A stretch of DNA of 64,000 bases from Emydura subglobosa (Eukaryota > Chordata > Testudines > Chelidae): positions 6,874,075 through 6,938,074 of the forward strand of contig ML679968.1 in NCBI GenBank assembly GCA_007922225.1, in the 5' to 3' direction. Each line of letters starts with the position of its first letter. Position 1 is the stretch's first letter. Below the pieces are notes generated by a model. It did no database searches, was not told the DNA's origin, and saw only the letters and a program-made list of their open reading frames with translations. Of this stretch, positions 1-11,239 are shown piece after piece. The position numbers were made by a program, and so were the translations under genes.

Positions 1-1420
1 GGGACATTCAAGAGTACTGAGCTCCTAGTAGTTCCCATTGATTTTTGTCACCCTGCTTAGTGGTGCAGATGATCACCAATGTTACTCTTCATACCAATGT
101 TACCATCTTGGGAAACAGCAGTGAAGGAAGGGAAAATAACAGTACACTTTTTGTGTGGGCTCCGCTCAGCATTATTAAGATTTCTGTGATATCCAGACTA
201 TAAAGGGGCACTGGTGTAAGCACCATGCTTTAAAAAGAAAAATAGACAACCAAGATGGTGGTCTGCGTTTCAAAATAGCCTTGGTCATCCAAAGGACAGT
301 GTAAATAGATTTGAAAGTTTTTATTTCATTCACAATTTGTATTTTCTGTTTCAGTATATTCTTATTTCCAGAATGAAACAGTGATCTTTCATTTTAAGAA
401 ACTCTGGAGGAAAAATAAACTTAAAAATATTCTGTAATGTCAATTTCATTTTTGGGCTAAGGATATTTTAAATCCAGATCTGTGTGTATAAAATGCATCA
501 CTTCATTAAAATGTTCTTTCTTCTTTTTTTTTTTTTAAAAGCTTTTGGGTTTGTCATAACATCCTAAGTCATCTTAGTGAATACAGCCAGGCAATTTCAT
601 CTGGCAAGTAACCAGAATAAAGCAGTTTAGACTTTTTTTAGAGTAATTATTTCAGCATACCTCATGGAAAAAAAAAAGTAAATTGTTCATTAACAATATT
701 TGTAATTTTTTTTTCTGGATGGAGAAAACTGTAACACTTGGAAAAGGAAAGCTTGATGGAAGAATATACCCTTTTTACTACAACGAAAGGAAGTATTCAT
801 GACCTCACTCAATCAATAATAATGATCCTAGTGTAAGGGAAGTACATCATATGCTCCCCCCCACCCTTTTTTTTTTTTTTTTTTTTTGGTATACAGATTT
901 CTCTCTCGGGCAAGGGAAATAAGGGCTTATGTATTAATTATTACCACCCCCAGATAATGGTTCCATATTGCTTTATATCTTCAAAGTGCTCAACAAACAT
1001 TAACTAATACATCTGGGACATTTCTGTATAACTTTTTTGTTTTAATCATAACAGAGTATATCGTGTTTACATTAGAATTCAATGCTGCATTAACGGATAC
1101 GGTGAAAAAGGAATAAACCCTTTCTCCTCCAAAATGAGGAAATACAATGCATCTGTGATTGACCAAAATGTAAAGCAAACATTTAGCAGATTCAGCTCTC
1201 TAATTTATAGTAATAAATACAATGTGATTCTGATACTGAAACAACAAAGCCAGGTACAATTTTTATAATTTCATCTTATGTCAGTAAGGTGTACAGTAAT
1301 ATAATTTACCAATAATGGTGATAAGCGTGCCTTTTAGAAGATTTCTAGTAACCCATCTGTCACTAAGTATTTAAAAGGATCAGAAACATTCACCCATGTG
1401 TCAAAACAGTTCCTTTTTCT
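1..1420. other. AT-rich unique DNA, no gene seen
   Basis: I find no exon, RNA gene or recognisable transposon here. The stretch has simple poly-T runs, the longest at about 867-887 next to a C-rich run, and many stops in all frames. Confidence 0.6.
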
Positions 1421-1429
1421 CACCAGCCC

Positions 1430-1640
1430 TGTTTTCATCCTGACATTCAACCCTGAGTGATTTTGCATGCCATTATAGCAATTTAAGAACACTGGTAGGC
1501 GCAGCTGCAGATATCTTCACCAATGAATTTCTTTGAGCCACCTGTTAATTAGCATACCGGCTGGTTGATATGCTCTGGGCAGAGATTAGAATTAGATAAT
1601 CTCTAGTTGATTGAATGATCTCTGAACTGAGGTTTATACT
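1430..1640. promoter_or_regulatory. Candidate conserved non-coding element
   Basis: This non-repetitive block is dense in homeodomain- and POU-like cores: a TTAATTAGCAT-like site near 1545, and several ATTAGA, GATAAT and TGATTGAATGAT-like sites. An interrupted palindrome has 8-bp arms (AGAGATTA at 1581-1588 and TAATCTCT at 1597-1604). Such clustering is typical of developmental enhancers, but the call rests on composition alone. It may simply be AT-rich DNA. Confidence 0.22.
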
Positions 1641-1649
1641 GTTGAACAC

Positions 1650-2760
1650 AAAAATCAGGGGAGGATGAGGGGGAAAAGACTTGGGGAGGAGGAGTAGAAC
1701 AAATTAACCCAAAAGGGGAACTAGAAACAAGTTAACAAACATATCGCTAAATCCAAATAACTCTGATGTGTCAAACAGCCCCTGTGAAAGGATGTTCTGT
1801 CCCCTGTAAGGAGTAGTGGAGATCAAGGCCAATCAAGCCCCCGTTCCATGACTAAGCCCCTTCCATGTTCCAGGAGTTCTAGAGCAGAAAAAGGCCTAGG
1901 AAATAGCAGAGGAAGATGCTGGGACAGAAAAAATTGTCCAGGGGTAAAGGATAGTGTCTGTGGAGGAAAAAACCCTATACCATTGTTTGGTTAAGGGCCA
2001 GGGATGAGAAGACTGGTAGTGTAGTGTGGGACAAGACTCCCCTTTCTCAGCCAACCATGACAAGTTCTGGGAAGGAGGGCAGCATATAATCTGCTTCTTC
2101 CTTCACAACAGCAGAGGCACTAGCAGGAGAAGAACTGCATACCTGCTGCACTCTCCCAGCCTATGGCAAAGGACTGAGATGCATTGACCTGACTCCAAGT
2201 GGTGAGGATAACAGGACAACTGCCCACCAGCAGACACACTTGAGAGGAAAGGAATTGTTATGAAGGTGTTGTTTTGAGTTCTGTCTGTTTGAAAGTCTGC
2301 AGTGTGTCCAGGTGTAACAAGGTGGGAACAGTTTAAATGGGTCAGTTGGGAGAAACTAGCTTAGGGCCACCATCTGAATTACAGCACAGCCCCAAATAGG
2401 AGGGCTGCGGAGCCCTTGAACCAAAAGGAAGGAGGGCTGTGGAATCCCTTAACCCAGAGGAAACAGTCAAGTCCAGAGACAACTGCAGAAGGAGATCAGT
2501 GGGAAAAGTCTCCTTTGGAGCCCCTGGCCTTGTTGGGACTGGGAGAGCTCCCTGGCCCAGAAGGAACTGAAGGGGATCTGGGAACCAGAAACTCTAGAAC
2601 AAGCCATGAGCTGAAAGCCCCAAGAGGTAAGGATTGGGCAAGCGCGAGAATTTTGTTATAAGTACTCTGGACTATGACTGAGTTATTGGGAGGTCCAGGA
2701 TTGAGGATGGGTTGGCTGCAGGGCCATGCCCTGCCTTGAGAAGGCATGCTCTGGGATGAC
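1650..2760. repeat. Possible degraded LTR-like sequence
   Basis: This block is richer in G+C and purines than its flanks and has a two-copy, 32-bp direct repeat (starting at 2399 and 2431, each beginning GGAGGGCTG). Composition and the tandem repeat resemble LTR leader DNA of reptile retroelements, but I can define neither TG...CA ends nor a coding remnant. The open frames here have no recognisable domain. Confidence 0.22.
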
Positions 2761-2779
2761 ATCCTGCCACAAGTCCGAT

Positions 2780-4935
2780 GACTGGATGCATGAATTTATT
2801 CACCATGGTTTTTTTTTTTATTTATGGCATCGTACAATGTTCATCATCTTATGATATTTAATTTTATAAAGCATTTTTTGTATAACCTAAAGTTATGTAA
2901 CTTGCAAAGAACACGACTGTCTATTCTTATTAAATGCATGCTTCTCAAAGTTGTTCAACCTGGACTAATCTAATCTTGCAAGTAGTAGTTTCACACTCTA
3001 GGTCTCACCGCATCAATTCTCGTAATTTTTTTTTTTTTTTTTAAAGATTTTGCTGTAGCAGAAATCTTTTTAAAAAGGTTAACCCAAGTTTTTTTTCTTC
3101 CTTTTCAAAGACTTATCCTATGCTCCACTATAATCAACCCAGCATGTGTGTGCTACTGCTAGGGTAAAAAGAGACAGGAAGCATAACACGAGATGCACAG
3201 CAAATAATAATATTTTTCTTTAAATTTTGGGCTCATCCAAAAGTATTTAAAAATAATAAGTTGCTGGAATTTCTGGAGGGGAGACTGAATGAGGGAACTT
3301 TGTATACTTCACTCGATTCTCTATGAACTAGAGGACACAAACACACTGACCAACAACAAGACATTTATATAACTTCCCTCACATGGGGATCTCATGATGC
3401 TTTAGGAAAGAGGACTATTACAATTTTAAAAGAAACAAAGAAAAAAGCAAACAAATGATAAATTATGGGTCAGATTAAACCTCATTGAAGCTGGTGCGTG
3501 TAACAGCTGCCTTTTGTTCAGGATAAGTTTTAAAATTAGCTGAGTTCCTTTATGGAACCAGATAGTTGAAACAACAGGAGCACCGCCCAAAACACAGGCA
3601 CTTGGCAAGGCTTGAGTAGAAGCTGAGCCATGTGGTCAAAGGAGTTTCCCTACCTAGTGACTGATACAGCAAATGCTGGGGCGAGGACATTGACTGATGG
3701 AGCTGTGTTTGATAGAAGCAGTGAAAAATACCACAGAAATAGACAGAGAAGGAGCAGAAAGCCAAGCAGGCAACCAGAACAAGCACTGGGAACATGAACT
3801 TGGGAAAAGGGCTAGAGAGATTTTTGGATACAGTGCTGGCTGAAGAAGCTTGGTACAATAAGCAAAGAAGCTATCTCCTGTTATTTAAATCCTATGGTAT
3901 TCAAGGAAACAGGACTTTGTACATTCTTAGTAAAGAAACAGGATTGCATCAAAGAAATATTTTTCTCCATCATTATTTTCTCCTCCTAATGGATACAACC
4001 CATAGGACCTTGAATTTTGGCTAACCACTCAGGCCAAAACGGGTAACAATATTGTACACTCATTTACAGTCTATATGTAAGGTTGTAAAACAACTTCCAT
4101 TATGAGTCCATTTTAAGTAATTTAGAGCTTTCTGAAACATTCACCCTTTTGGTTGTGATTCTCCCTGCTTGTTCTGGTCAAAAGTTCCCCCCTCCCTCCC
4201 CTCAGGGACAGAAGACTTATGGACTCAATCACCATCAGACTATTATAGTAAAATAATACCAGTATCATCTAAACTGTCTACACTTCTACTTGTAGCTGGA
4301 AAAAGCCATCCACCCAAGAAGGGTACAACCACCAGACTGTCCTGCCTTAAATGGTCTGCCCACTCCCTCCATTTTTTTGAAAACTCAGAGATATTACCTG
4401 AACAAAGAACAGGAGGGAACAATGTTGTAGGTAAAAATACCCATGGCAGAATCTGAAATGTCATTGGTGGTGGAGGTAATCATACTGTAGGTCCACAAAT
4501 ACAGTTACTGAGGCCTTGTGCTTACTAGGGGGGGAAAAGTCTGTTCTTACCACATATTAGCTAACACATGGCAACTACCTGAGGCAGAATGTTATTTTAA
4601 CATGTATTAACAGGTCAAAGTACACCCTAGGCTCCCCTCTCTCTATATAAGGTACATTTTAAATAGTTCACTAAAAACACACACACCTTTTTTCCTGGTG
4701 AAGCCATTGCCAACACTAAAATTACAACCATCAAGTACATTATATTTCTTGGGAAAGGACATACTGATTTAACCATTTCAAGCCTGTGATGGCATGGTCT
4801 CTTTCACACTTCTTGGATACAATGAATTAACAGAGCAAACACCCGTCAGTTATTTGGCTGAAGACACTAGAATAACTGAGTGAATGCCTTGCAAATGGCT
4901 TACTGAAGCTAAGAATCCCTGTTTTTTTCTGGGGA
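2780..4935. other. No gene recognised
   Basis: Mostly AT-rich DNA with a poly-T run near 3028-3043. Short open frames on both strands around 3430-4460 show no known domain, no plausible splice context and no codon structure I would trust. The part at 3480-4030 is somewhat purine-rich and could be an old retroelement leader, but nothing decides this. Confidence 0.45.
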
Positions 4936-5226
4936 TTGAAACAAGAAATATCATGTGGAATAAGAGAAGTCAGTCTACAAATTATGGAACAAACCTGGGT
5001 CAGGGATGGAACCTCATGTAGGTCAGAACCACGGTGGATTTACCTTCAAAACTACCTACAGGGAGAAAGTCAATATCTTGAATGGGACTATATGCCAAGA
5101 CATCTCCTAGTTAAAGGTAGATGGAATATTTTCTATAGCAGTCAGTACACCATAACAAGAATACAAAAAGCTTGGTTCAGATATACTACAGCCACAAGAA
5201 ACATCAAAGATCTTGTGATCTTCTGA
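4936..5226 (+). other. Unrecognised 96-codon open frame
   Basis: The frame would encode a Trp/Tyr-rich peptide (for example EWDYMPRHLLVKGRW in its middle). I do not recognise a family. A strong splice acceptor, a start context and a neighbouring exon are all missing. The composition is unusual for random AT-rich DNA, so an old retroelement fragment is possible, but a chance frame is the simplest reading. Confidence 0.12.
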
Positions 5227-5229
5227 CTG

Positions 5230-5955
5230 GCTAGCACAAGTATTTTTATCTCAGGGCTTTCTGAACTAGACACCTCCTGCTGTATGGAAGGGGTTTGAGT
5301 CTGGATTTAATAAACTGTCCTCCTATCCAGGAAGGCAGACAGAAGGCTTCTACATTTAATAGTAACTCTAGTAAGAGATGAGATGCTAAGGGAATATTGT
5401 GCTATTGTTATGGAACAAGATAAAACTAAGAATGCCCAGATGGTGGACTGGCTCTGGTGTTACATCCTGGACTGGTGCTGCATAAACAAGTAGAGAAACA
5501 CTTTACATCTTAGCTTCTTGCCAGTCCTACACATTTTGGATAACATTACTGCTATGTGCACATTATGAACTCGTTGGCTGTCACCTTCTACTTCAAATAG
5601 AGGTTTCATTCTTTTGTGGTTTATAAAGAGATTTGAGATCTTTCAGGAGGAAAGGAGTGCTATAGAGTGTTATATTATACCTGGCAGAAGATTTGCTGCT
5701 GTTCTGCCAGTTAATACTGTAATTTATTAACTAGACAAGTTTCCAATGACCAAATTTATTCTTGCAGAGAGACACTTTCAAAGTCTTTATGCCTGAAAGA
5801 AGACATAGCACTATAAAAGCTGCCCCTACGCAGAGGAAATGTAACTAAAGGTTCCTGATATGAATATATGCACACAGGTATGCCCTACTTTTCTTTTAGA
5901 GGACTTTGGAGTTCATTTGTTTGAGAGAGGATAGGTCTTATTCTTTACGCAACAA
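5230..5955. other. No gene recognised
   Basis: AT-rich sequence that may include flanking DNA of the Gypsy element that follows. No domain, RNA gene or repeat boundary could be placed. Confidence 0.45.
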
Positions 5956-5959
5956 ACAA

Positions 5960-6136
5960 TGTGATGGAACCACATGAGCACAGTGGGGGTCCAAATAACG
6001 GTGTTTTTAAACATACACATATACCAGGTCAACTTCCCTACACCCACTGCTGTGCTGGCAAGTGTATAAACAAAAGACAGAAGGCCACTAAAAGGTTCAC
6101 AAACTAAAGGGATAATGCCCAGTCCCACTCACTACA
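5960..6136 (-). repeat. Putative short 3' LTR of Gypsy-A
   Basis: The sequence directly downstream (minus strand) of the pol tail begins TGTAGTGAG after a purine-rich tract, as an LTR should, and a TG/CA-bounded unit of about 177 bp can be drawn. The start at 5960 is the less certain end, because no partner LTR is available for comparison. Confidence 0.42.
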
Positions 6137-6138
6137 TA

Positions 6139-6150
6139 TTCCTCCCTTTT
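6139..6150 (-). other. Polypurine tract of Gypsy-A
   Basis: On the minus strand this reads AAAAGGGAGGAA, lying just before the LTR start and after the pol tail. That is the position where plus-strand DNA priming occurs in LTR retrotransposons. Confidence 0.5.
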
Positions 6151-6189
6151 AATGTAAAAAGATATTTTACTATGTTATATATGCATTTA

Positions 6190-6600
6190 CAATATGCTAC
6201 AGATGAAGTCTGAGCGGTGGATTATGACTTCTTTTTGGATAACGACTCATAGGCATCACAACAGCATCTGGAATAGTGTCTGTAGTTTCTTGTGTAACTG
6301 TATCAGGAACAACTTCTTGATCTGTAGTGATGCTTGTCAGAGGGACACAAGGCTCACTGGTACTACCACAAGTCACTGTCCGCAGCTGTACTGTAGGCTT
6401 GGTATTTTCAGTGTGTCACTAGTTTAGGAAGGACATCCTGCCAAACTTGTGCTTGCAAGCTGGTTTGTGTGTCATCCTCTTGACATGTTCCATGTCACTT
6501 TTATCTGATAAGATGGGAGGAACAGTCTGAGACAATCAATCCAGGTTTCCATGAATTATTTAAGTAGTCTCTTAATACTTTTTCTCCTACATGAAAACTG
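6190..6600 (-). pseudogene. Gypsy-A pol C-terminal tail
   Basis: Minus-strand translation gives a Ser/Thr/Pro-rich stretch ending in SRYPKRSHNPPLRL, matching the basic RYPKRxRxPPxRL-type tail that closes many Gypsy pol proteins downstream of integrase. Stops and frame changes upstream show it is dead. The termination point near 6190 fits well with the polypurine tract about 40 bp further on. Confidence 0.6.
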
Positions 6601-7440
6601 TACAGTCAGGTGTGACTTTTTGCGGCCATTTGATCACACCATTGATTTAAAATGTCCTTTTGTAGATTGGAGTTTAAACCCCAAAAACAACATTGCTGGC
6701 TTCTAATTTGTAGTAGCATATACTGCATGTCTATATGTCAATAGAAAATTAATAATCTTGTGTTGGAAGCTCTCTCTATCCAGAGTCATAGCACAAATCT
6801 CTTGCTTGCATGTCTACATAAACCCTCCCATTAATCCATTTGTGTCAGGATGGTAAGAATTGATGTGACATGTTTGATACCATTTCTTCTGCAGATGTAA
6901 ATGGAGTTCCAGTGTCACAATCTGTTCAGGATCTTTCGTCCTTGAAAACAATAGTCTAAACACCAGTACCATCGATGCTGAGCTAGTGGAATCCATACAG
7001 AATACTTCCGGACATTTACAATGGGCATCAACTGCAATCAAAATGTATATCCTATAAATGGTCTATGTGGATATAATTGGCCATTTTCAAGGGTGCAGCA
7101 GAGAATGTTTGGGCATGTATTGTATTTGTTCACAACTTTGACAATGTTTTGCCATTTCCTCTATTTGAATATCAATCTTTGGCCTCCACACAACTTCTGG
7201 ACAGGACTTTCATTTTTTACAATGCCTAAATAACCTTCATGTAATTTATGGAATATGCCTGATGTGAGTGTAACAGCAATAACTGCTCTGGTGCCACAAA
7301 TTAGGCAACCTTGACATATACTAAACTGTTTTTTTTGAGAAAGGAGAACTAGAAACAGTTGTGTGTGCAGAAATCCATCCATTCATAGTAATGTCAAACA
7401 CTTTAGCCAGCACAGGATCGGTTTTTAGTTTCACACTCTA
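6600..7440 (-). pseudogene. Gypsy-A integrase remnant
   Basis: The N-terminal zinc-binding part is seen as HKLHEGYLGIVK followed, in another frame, by a degraded CxxC region. The catalytic core begins with AVDAHCKCPEVFCMDSTSS (equivalent to the DAHSKWPEV signature of Gypsy integrases) and continues to YHPDTNGLMGGF, the degraded counterpart of HPxxNGxxERF. The linker before it reads DPVL...GWI and ends at a GCLICGTRAVI motif, typical of the RNase H-integrase junction. Frames switch several times, so no intact protein is encoded. It once joined element cDNA to the host genome. Confidence 0.72.
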
Positions 7441-7490
7441 CCATGTTATTTGTCACTGGCAAGAATTCAGTTTGTCTTATATATATAGTT

Positions 7491-7730
7491 GCAGTGGGGA
7501 GGTCTAGGTCAGATATTAGGAAAAGGTTTTTCACTAGGAAGGTGGTGAAGCACTGCAATGGGTTAACTAGGGAGGTGGTGGAATCTGTATCTTTAGAGGT
7601 TTTTAAGCTGCGGTTTGACAAAGACCTGGCTGGGATGATTTAGCGGAGGTTAGTCCTGCTTTGAGCACCGGGTTAGACTAGATGACCTCCTGAGGTCCCT
7701 TCCAAGTCTAATCTTCTTTGATTCTATGAT
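7491..7730 (+). mobile_element. CR1 LINE 3' end inserted in Gypsy-A
   Basis: Plus-strand translation gives the CR1 ORF2 C-terminus (GRSRSDIRKRFFTRKVVKH, then LTREVVESVSLEVFK), followed by the 3' UTR hallmark AGATGACCTCCTGAGGTCCC and a terminal ATTCTATGAT repeat. The 5' truncation is normal for CR1. Its position between the RNase H and integrase parts of Gypsy-A shows that it inserted later than that element. Confidence 0.92.
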
Positions 7731-7739
7731 ATCACACCG

Positions 7740-8430
7740 ACTGATTGGTTCCACTTTCATTTCCTTAACTGCTTCTTCCAGCGATAAGAGTGTTGGTCAA
7801 TAAGGTTGATTTCAATATCTTAACTGTGAGTGTTCAAGAATATTGCCTATCTCTAATCATGCTGCAGACATTACTGGTACTCAGTGTTCCTTGGTCACAG
7901 GAGCTAGTGATAAAGAGAACCTTGGGAACCTGCAAAAGGTACTGATGAGGCTGTCGGAGCATGGTCTTAGAGCAAACAAGGAAACGTGAATTTTTTAAAG
8001 ACTCAAATATCATGGCCATCCCATTAATAAAGATGGTTTGCATAAATTACAAGACAAAACTGAAGCTACCTTAAGCAATACAACCACAAACCACGCCACA
8101 ATTATGTTTCTTTCTGGAGATGGTCAAATTACCACCACAGACTCTTGCCTAACATAACAACACATCCTTTAGACAAATTGTTACACAATGGACAGAAATG
8201 GTGTTGGTCCACACAATGTATCAAGGCTTTTGATAAAACCAAGAAGCTCAGAGCATCTGAAAGGCTCCTTTCACACTCTAATAGAGAGACTCTAATAGAG
8301 CAGTAAAGAGTAAGTGAGGACTCGGGTGTGGAGACCAGAGGGGAGGTTGGATGTATACCCAAAACAAAAATATTCGCTATGGTGAGGAGTTTGAAAAGTG
8401 TCCCTTTTGCTACAAATGCTCTTCTCATCT
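7740..8430 (-). pseudogene. Gypsy-A RNase H and connection remnant
   Basis: Minus-strand fragments resemble the RNase H fold start (a block near 8130-8250 ending CVVMLGKSLWW, cf. the GxGxVL strand) and its end (HQYLLQV at about 7940, followed by a stretch that aligns with the YVPGxxxxIADTLSRA motif only with frameshifts). Identification depends on order and neighbouring integrase more than on intact motifs. Whether the DNA above 8300 holds RT is unclear. Confidence 0.45.
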
Positions 8431-8439
8431 TATTACTGC

Positions 8440-9150
8440 CTAACTGCAGGCCATAGCTGAAACCAAACTACACATCAATGAACGATATTGACATATGACA
8501 GAAGAAGCTTTACAGAGTTGGAGTCACACAAAGACAGCATATAACAGTTCCTCTACAAGCAGCTATTCCAACTACCCTAGGTGGCATATTTGTATCAAAT
8601 AGGTTTATGTTTAGAAACTGAGAAATATTTGATGGGGATTGCAACTGTGCTTTGAGTTATAGCACATGTAAACCCAGATGACAAACAAAACAAGGGATGC
8701 AACGTGCCTTCTCTGTCCTTTATAGAACAATTTCTATACTGTGTTATTTACAGCATACTCCACAGGAAACAAACATTGTTCCCTCTCCATTCTGACTAAA
8801 AATACAGGGTTGGTTTATTTTTTTCCAAATTATATTTTCAAGTTGTAAACAGTCTGTCTATATTTCAAAGGGTTGTTTAGAAGCTGCCTTTATATGCTCA
8901 AAACTCACTACGTTTTAAAAAAGCGAGTTTGGTAACCAATATAGTCACACGATAGCATCTGCCCATCAAAATCAGAAAACCTTAGAATAAACCAAGACTA
9001 TAAACACTAGTTATAGATATTTGAATATCACAAAAGCACACAGCAGTAAGTACTCTATCAAAGGACTTCCGTTATAGATTTAGTTTGTTTGATTTTTAGT
9101 TTACAGTATACTGTAATGATTTAAAATGAGTCATAAAGGTATACCATTGC
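8440..9150. other. No gene recognised
   Basis: AT-rich DNA without recognisable repeats or coding sequence. It may hold the unrecognisable 5' part of Gypsy-A. Confidence 0.4.
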
Positions 9151-9154
9151 ATTT

Positions 9155-9272
9155 GGTGCACAGGCCATCTTTTTGTTCTGTTTGTACATTGCTTAGTACA
9201 ATGGAGTCCTGCTCCATGACTAGGGCACCTATGTGCTACTACAAACAGAAAGAATAATAATAGTTGAGATAA
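9155..9272 (+). repeat. SINE tail fragment (GTACAGCGCC type)
   Basis: The sequence TTTGTACATTGCTTAGTACA followed by an AATGGAGTCCTG motif and an AATAATAATAG end matches the 3' half of a widespread reptile Pol III SINE whose consensus core is TTTGTACAGCGCCTAGCACA. Similar tails occur at 42165-42339 and 52290-52450 in this window. Confidence 0.68.
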
Positions 9273-9275
9273 ATC

Positions 9276-9575
9276 ACAGGTGCAGAAAGTATGAGACTTG
9301 GCTTCTAGTTCTGGCTCTGTCATAAAGCTGTTCTGTGACTTTGAGCAAGTCACTTGTGGCCCGCAAATTTTTCCGGAGTTATGTCAGTTCCAGGCAATTG
9401 GAGTTGACATAGCATCTCACAGGATTGGGCAAAGTAGCTCTCTGCGTCAGAGTTCACCATCTGTAAAACGGGAACAATAACAACTAAGCCACCAGTGATG
9501 CGAGGCTAAATTCATTCATGTTTGAAGAAGTGCTTTAAAATCATCTGATGAGAGGTACCATAGAAATACATAATG
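9276..9575 (+). repeat. tRNA-derived SINE, interrupted
   Basis: The SINE core is visible as a degraded B-box region (TTCTAGTTCTGGCTCTG), TGTGACTTTGAGCAAGTCAC, CCATCTGTAAAACGGG and the terminal AAGTGCTTTAAAATCAT. Roughly 90 bp around 9362-9445 do not fit the consensus and may be an insertion. This is the usual CORE-like reptile family also seen at 14025, 41540 and 59425. Confidence 0.78.
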
Positions 9576-9579
9576 TTAT

Positions 9580-10460
9580 TACTATATTGGCTGGGGTGTG
9601 TATACATCGGAAAAACAAAAATACTATCAAGAAGCTGTTATTTGTCTATCAGATCAGTCTGCTTAAGCTAAATTAATTCAGTTCCCATTAACTACTTGGT
9701 GGCAGTTCAAAGCACCACATTTCCAAGAAGACTGGTATTAGCCTATTTGCTTAAATATATATATATTGGCCAGGGTAAAACAGGGGAAAATAATAATTTA
9801 CCATCCTGCACCATAATAGACCAAATTGGAACATAAGCTTAATAGCTAATATGATAAGGTGCTCTTTTATGGTTCAAGACTGTCTCATTGAATCAGCCCT
9901 ACATGTTCAGGGTCATCGGTCTTATTCAAAACCACAGGTAACCCTTTTTGTAGTATGCGGAGTTTTACTCCAAGATCTTTATACATTCCACCGTACCTTC
10001 ACTAGGTGGGCAATGATCAGTTAGGACAGTTTGTATTACAAGAATTTCAGCTTAAACTGAAAACATTCCCCTGAGCATCAATCTGTGCCAAGCAGAAAAT
10101 CCCTTTGAATAACTACTTTTTCATATAATCTGGCTGCAACCCACATCTTCCGAATAAAAGGAAAATGTATACACAGACCAATAAAAAGATCCATCTGCAA
10201 ATAATTTCATTTTTCTCTATTTTCTTTAAAGAAATAATGCCACCGTCATCAGAGTTTCATTGTAATTCTACCATCTCTCTCTACCAACCTGAATATCATC
10301 ACCTGAAAACCATTAGAAATCAAAGAGAGGTCCATGGTGAATCTGAGGACAGCTAATGGCCCAACTGTAGGTTATTAATATTTATTTAATTAATATAATG
10401 TTTATTTCAATGTATAAAAAACAAACAGAAAAAGGCTTCTGTACCACACTCTGGGTAATC
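9580..10460. other. No gene recognised
   Basis: Unique AT-rich DNA. A short open frame at 10165-10356 has no domain or splice context and is taken as chance. Confidence 0.5.
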
Positions 10461-10464
10461 CACC

Positions 10465-11203
10465 TGTTGCGGGGCAGGTATACCTCATCATCCTTCGGGG
10501 TGGGGGAAGGGGTGCTATAGCAAGTCCTTAGCTTCAGGGCAGTATGGCCTAATGGCCAAAGTCAATAAGGCTGCCCTCCCCATGCAGGGCTGCGGGGCCT
10601 AGTGGCCAAAGTCAATAAGGATACCCTCCATGCAGAGCTGCGTGGCCTAGTGGCCAAAGGGGAGTGGGTCACCACCCAGGGATGGATGGCAGCTAGGGTA
10701 GAAATACTTGGGCCCTCACTGCTCCACCGGGTCCCAACCCAGGGCCCTGATAGTGGCGAATGGATTTGCCACTTTGTCAGTGGGGATCTGTCCGAAACAC
10801 GCTGCCTCTGTCCCAGTTCCATGACCGGATCAATGGCTAGTTCCCCAGGTTACTTCCTACCCTGCTTTCCAGTGTTGCCATCCACACATCTCCTGAGGTC
10901 ATCAGCTTGCAAAGCTCCCAACAACTCCGTCCCTTCTTGGGCTTCCGCCGACAGCCGAGTATACCCATGGGTCTCAGTGCACTTGGCCTCCACATCTGGG
11001 GCTCCAGCAGCTCCCAGGAGGGAGCCTGCAATCTGCGTCCTCTCTCCTCAGTGGTCAGCCCCAACTGAGCTGGGCTGCTCCCTTTTATACTGAGGCTCCA
11101 GTTGGAGCATGCCCAGCAGTGGCGAGGGAGTGTGGCTTCCTCCGCACACAATATGGGGTTAACCCCTTCTTGTCCAGTGTGAGGTAGGTATACCCCCACC
11201 ACA
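10465..11203 (-). repeat. 3' LTR of Gypsy-B, complete
   Basis: About 739 bp bounded by TG...CA, directly preceded on the minus strand by a polypurine tract. The region 10964-11203 aligns closely with 13490-13712, confirming LTR status. A TATA-like TATAAAAG lies at 11082-11089 (minus strand), which would be the element promoter. Its long open frames on both strands (for example 10602-11093) are GC-driven and not genes. Confidence 0.8.
10536..10660 (-). repeat. About 50-bp tandem repeat inside LTR
   Basis: Units containing GGCCTAGTGGCCAAAG start at about 10546, 10596 and 10644 (spacing 50 and 48 bp), giving two full copies and a partial third. Short tandem arrays in the U3/R region are common in reptile Gypsy LTRs. 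Confidence 0.75.
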
Positions 11204-11216
11204 CCCCCTTCCCCTC
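11204..11216 (-). other. Polypurine tract of Gypsy-B
   Basis: Minus strand reads GAGGGGAAGGGGG and abuts the LTR start TGTGGTGGGG exactly, so it fixes the LTR boundary at 11203. Confidence 0.78.
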
Positions 11217-11239
11217 AAAGGTGCCATCCACCTCCCTCT

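Larger units (their letters stand above)
5960..8430 (-). mobile_element. Gypsy-A: decayed Ty3/Gypsy element, Mag/K02A2.6-like
   Basis: Read on the minus strand, this region carries in order an RNase H remnant, the RNase H-integrase linker, integrase, the proline/arginine-rich pol tail, a polypurine tract and a short LTR. This is the order expected of Ty3/Gypsy pol. The IADTLSRA-type end of RNase H and the GCLxxGTRV-type start of the integrase point to the Mag/K02A2.6 group, which is a family-level inference. Every part is broken by stops and frameshifts. No second LTR, gag, protease or clear RT was found above 8430, so the 5' half is missing or unrecognisable. A CR1 fragment sits inside at 7491-7730. 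Confidence 0.72.

Noticed and set aside
2399..2462. Two 32-bp direct repeats as a possible attachment or target site
   Set aside because: Adjacent tandem copies with mismatches, no element between them.
10602..11093. 163-codon plus-strand open frame
   Set aside because: It lies entirely inside the 3' LTR of Gypsy-B and exists because that DNA is GC-rich; no domain and no homology expected.
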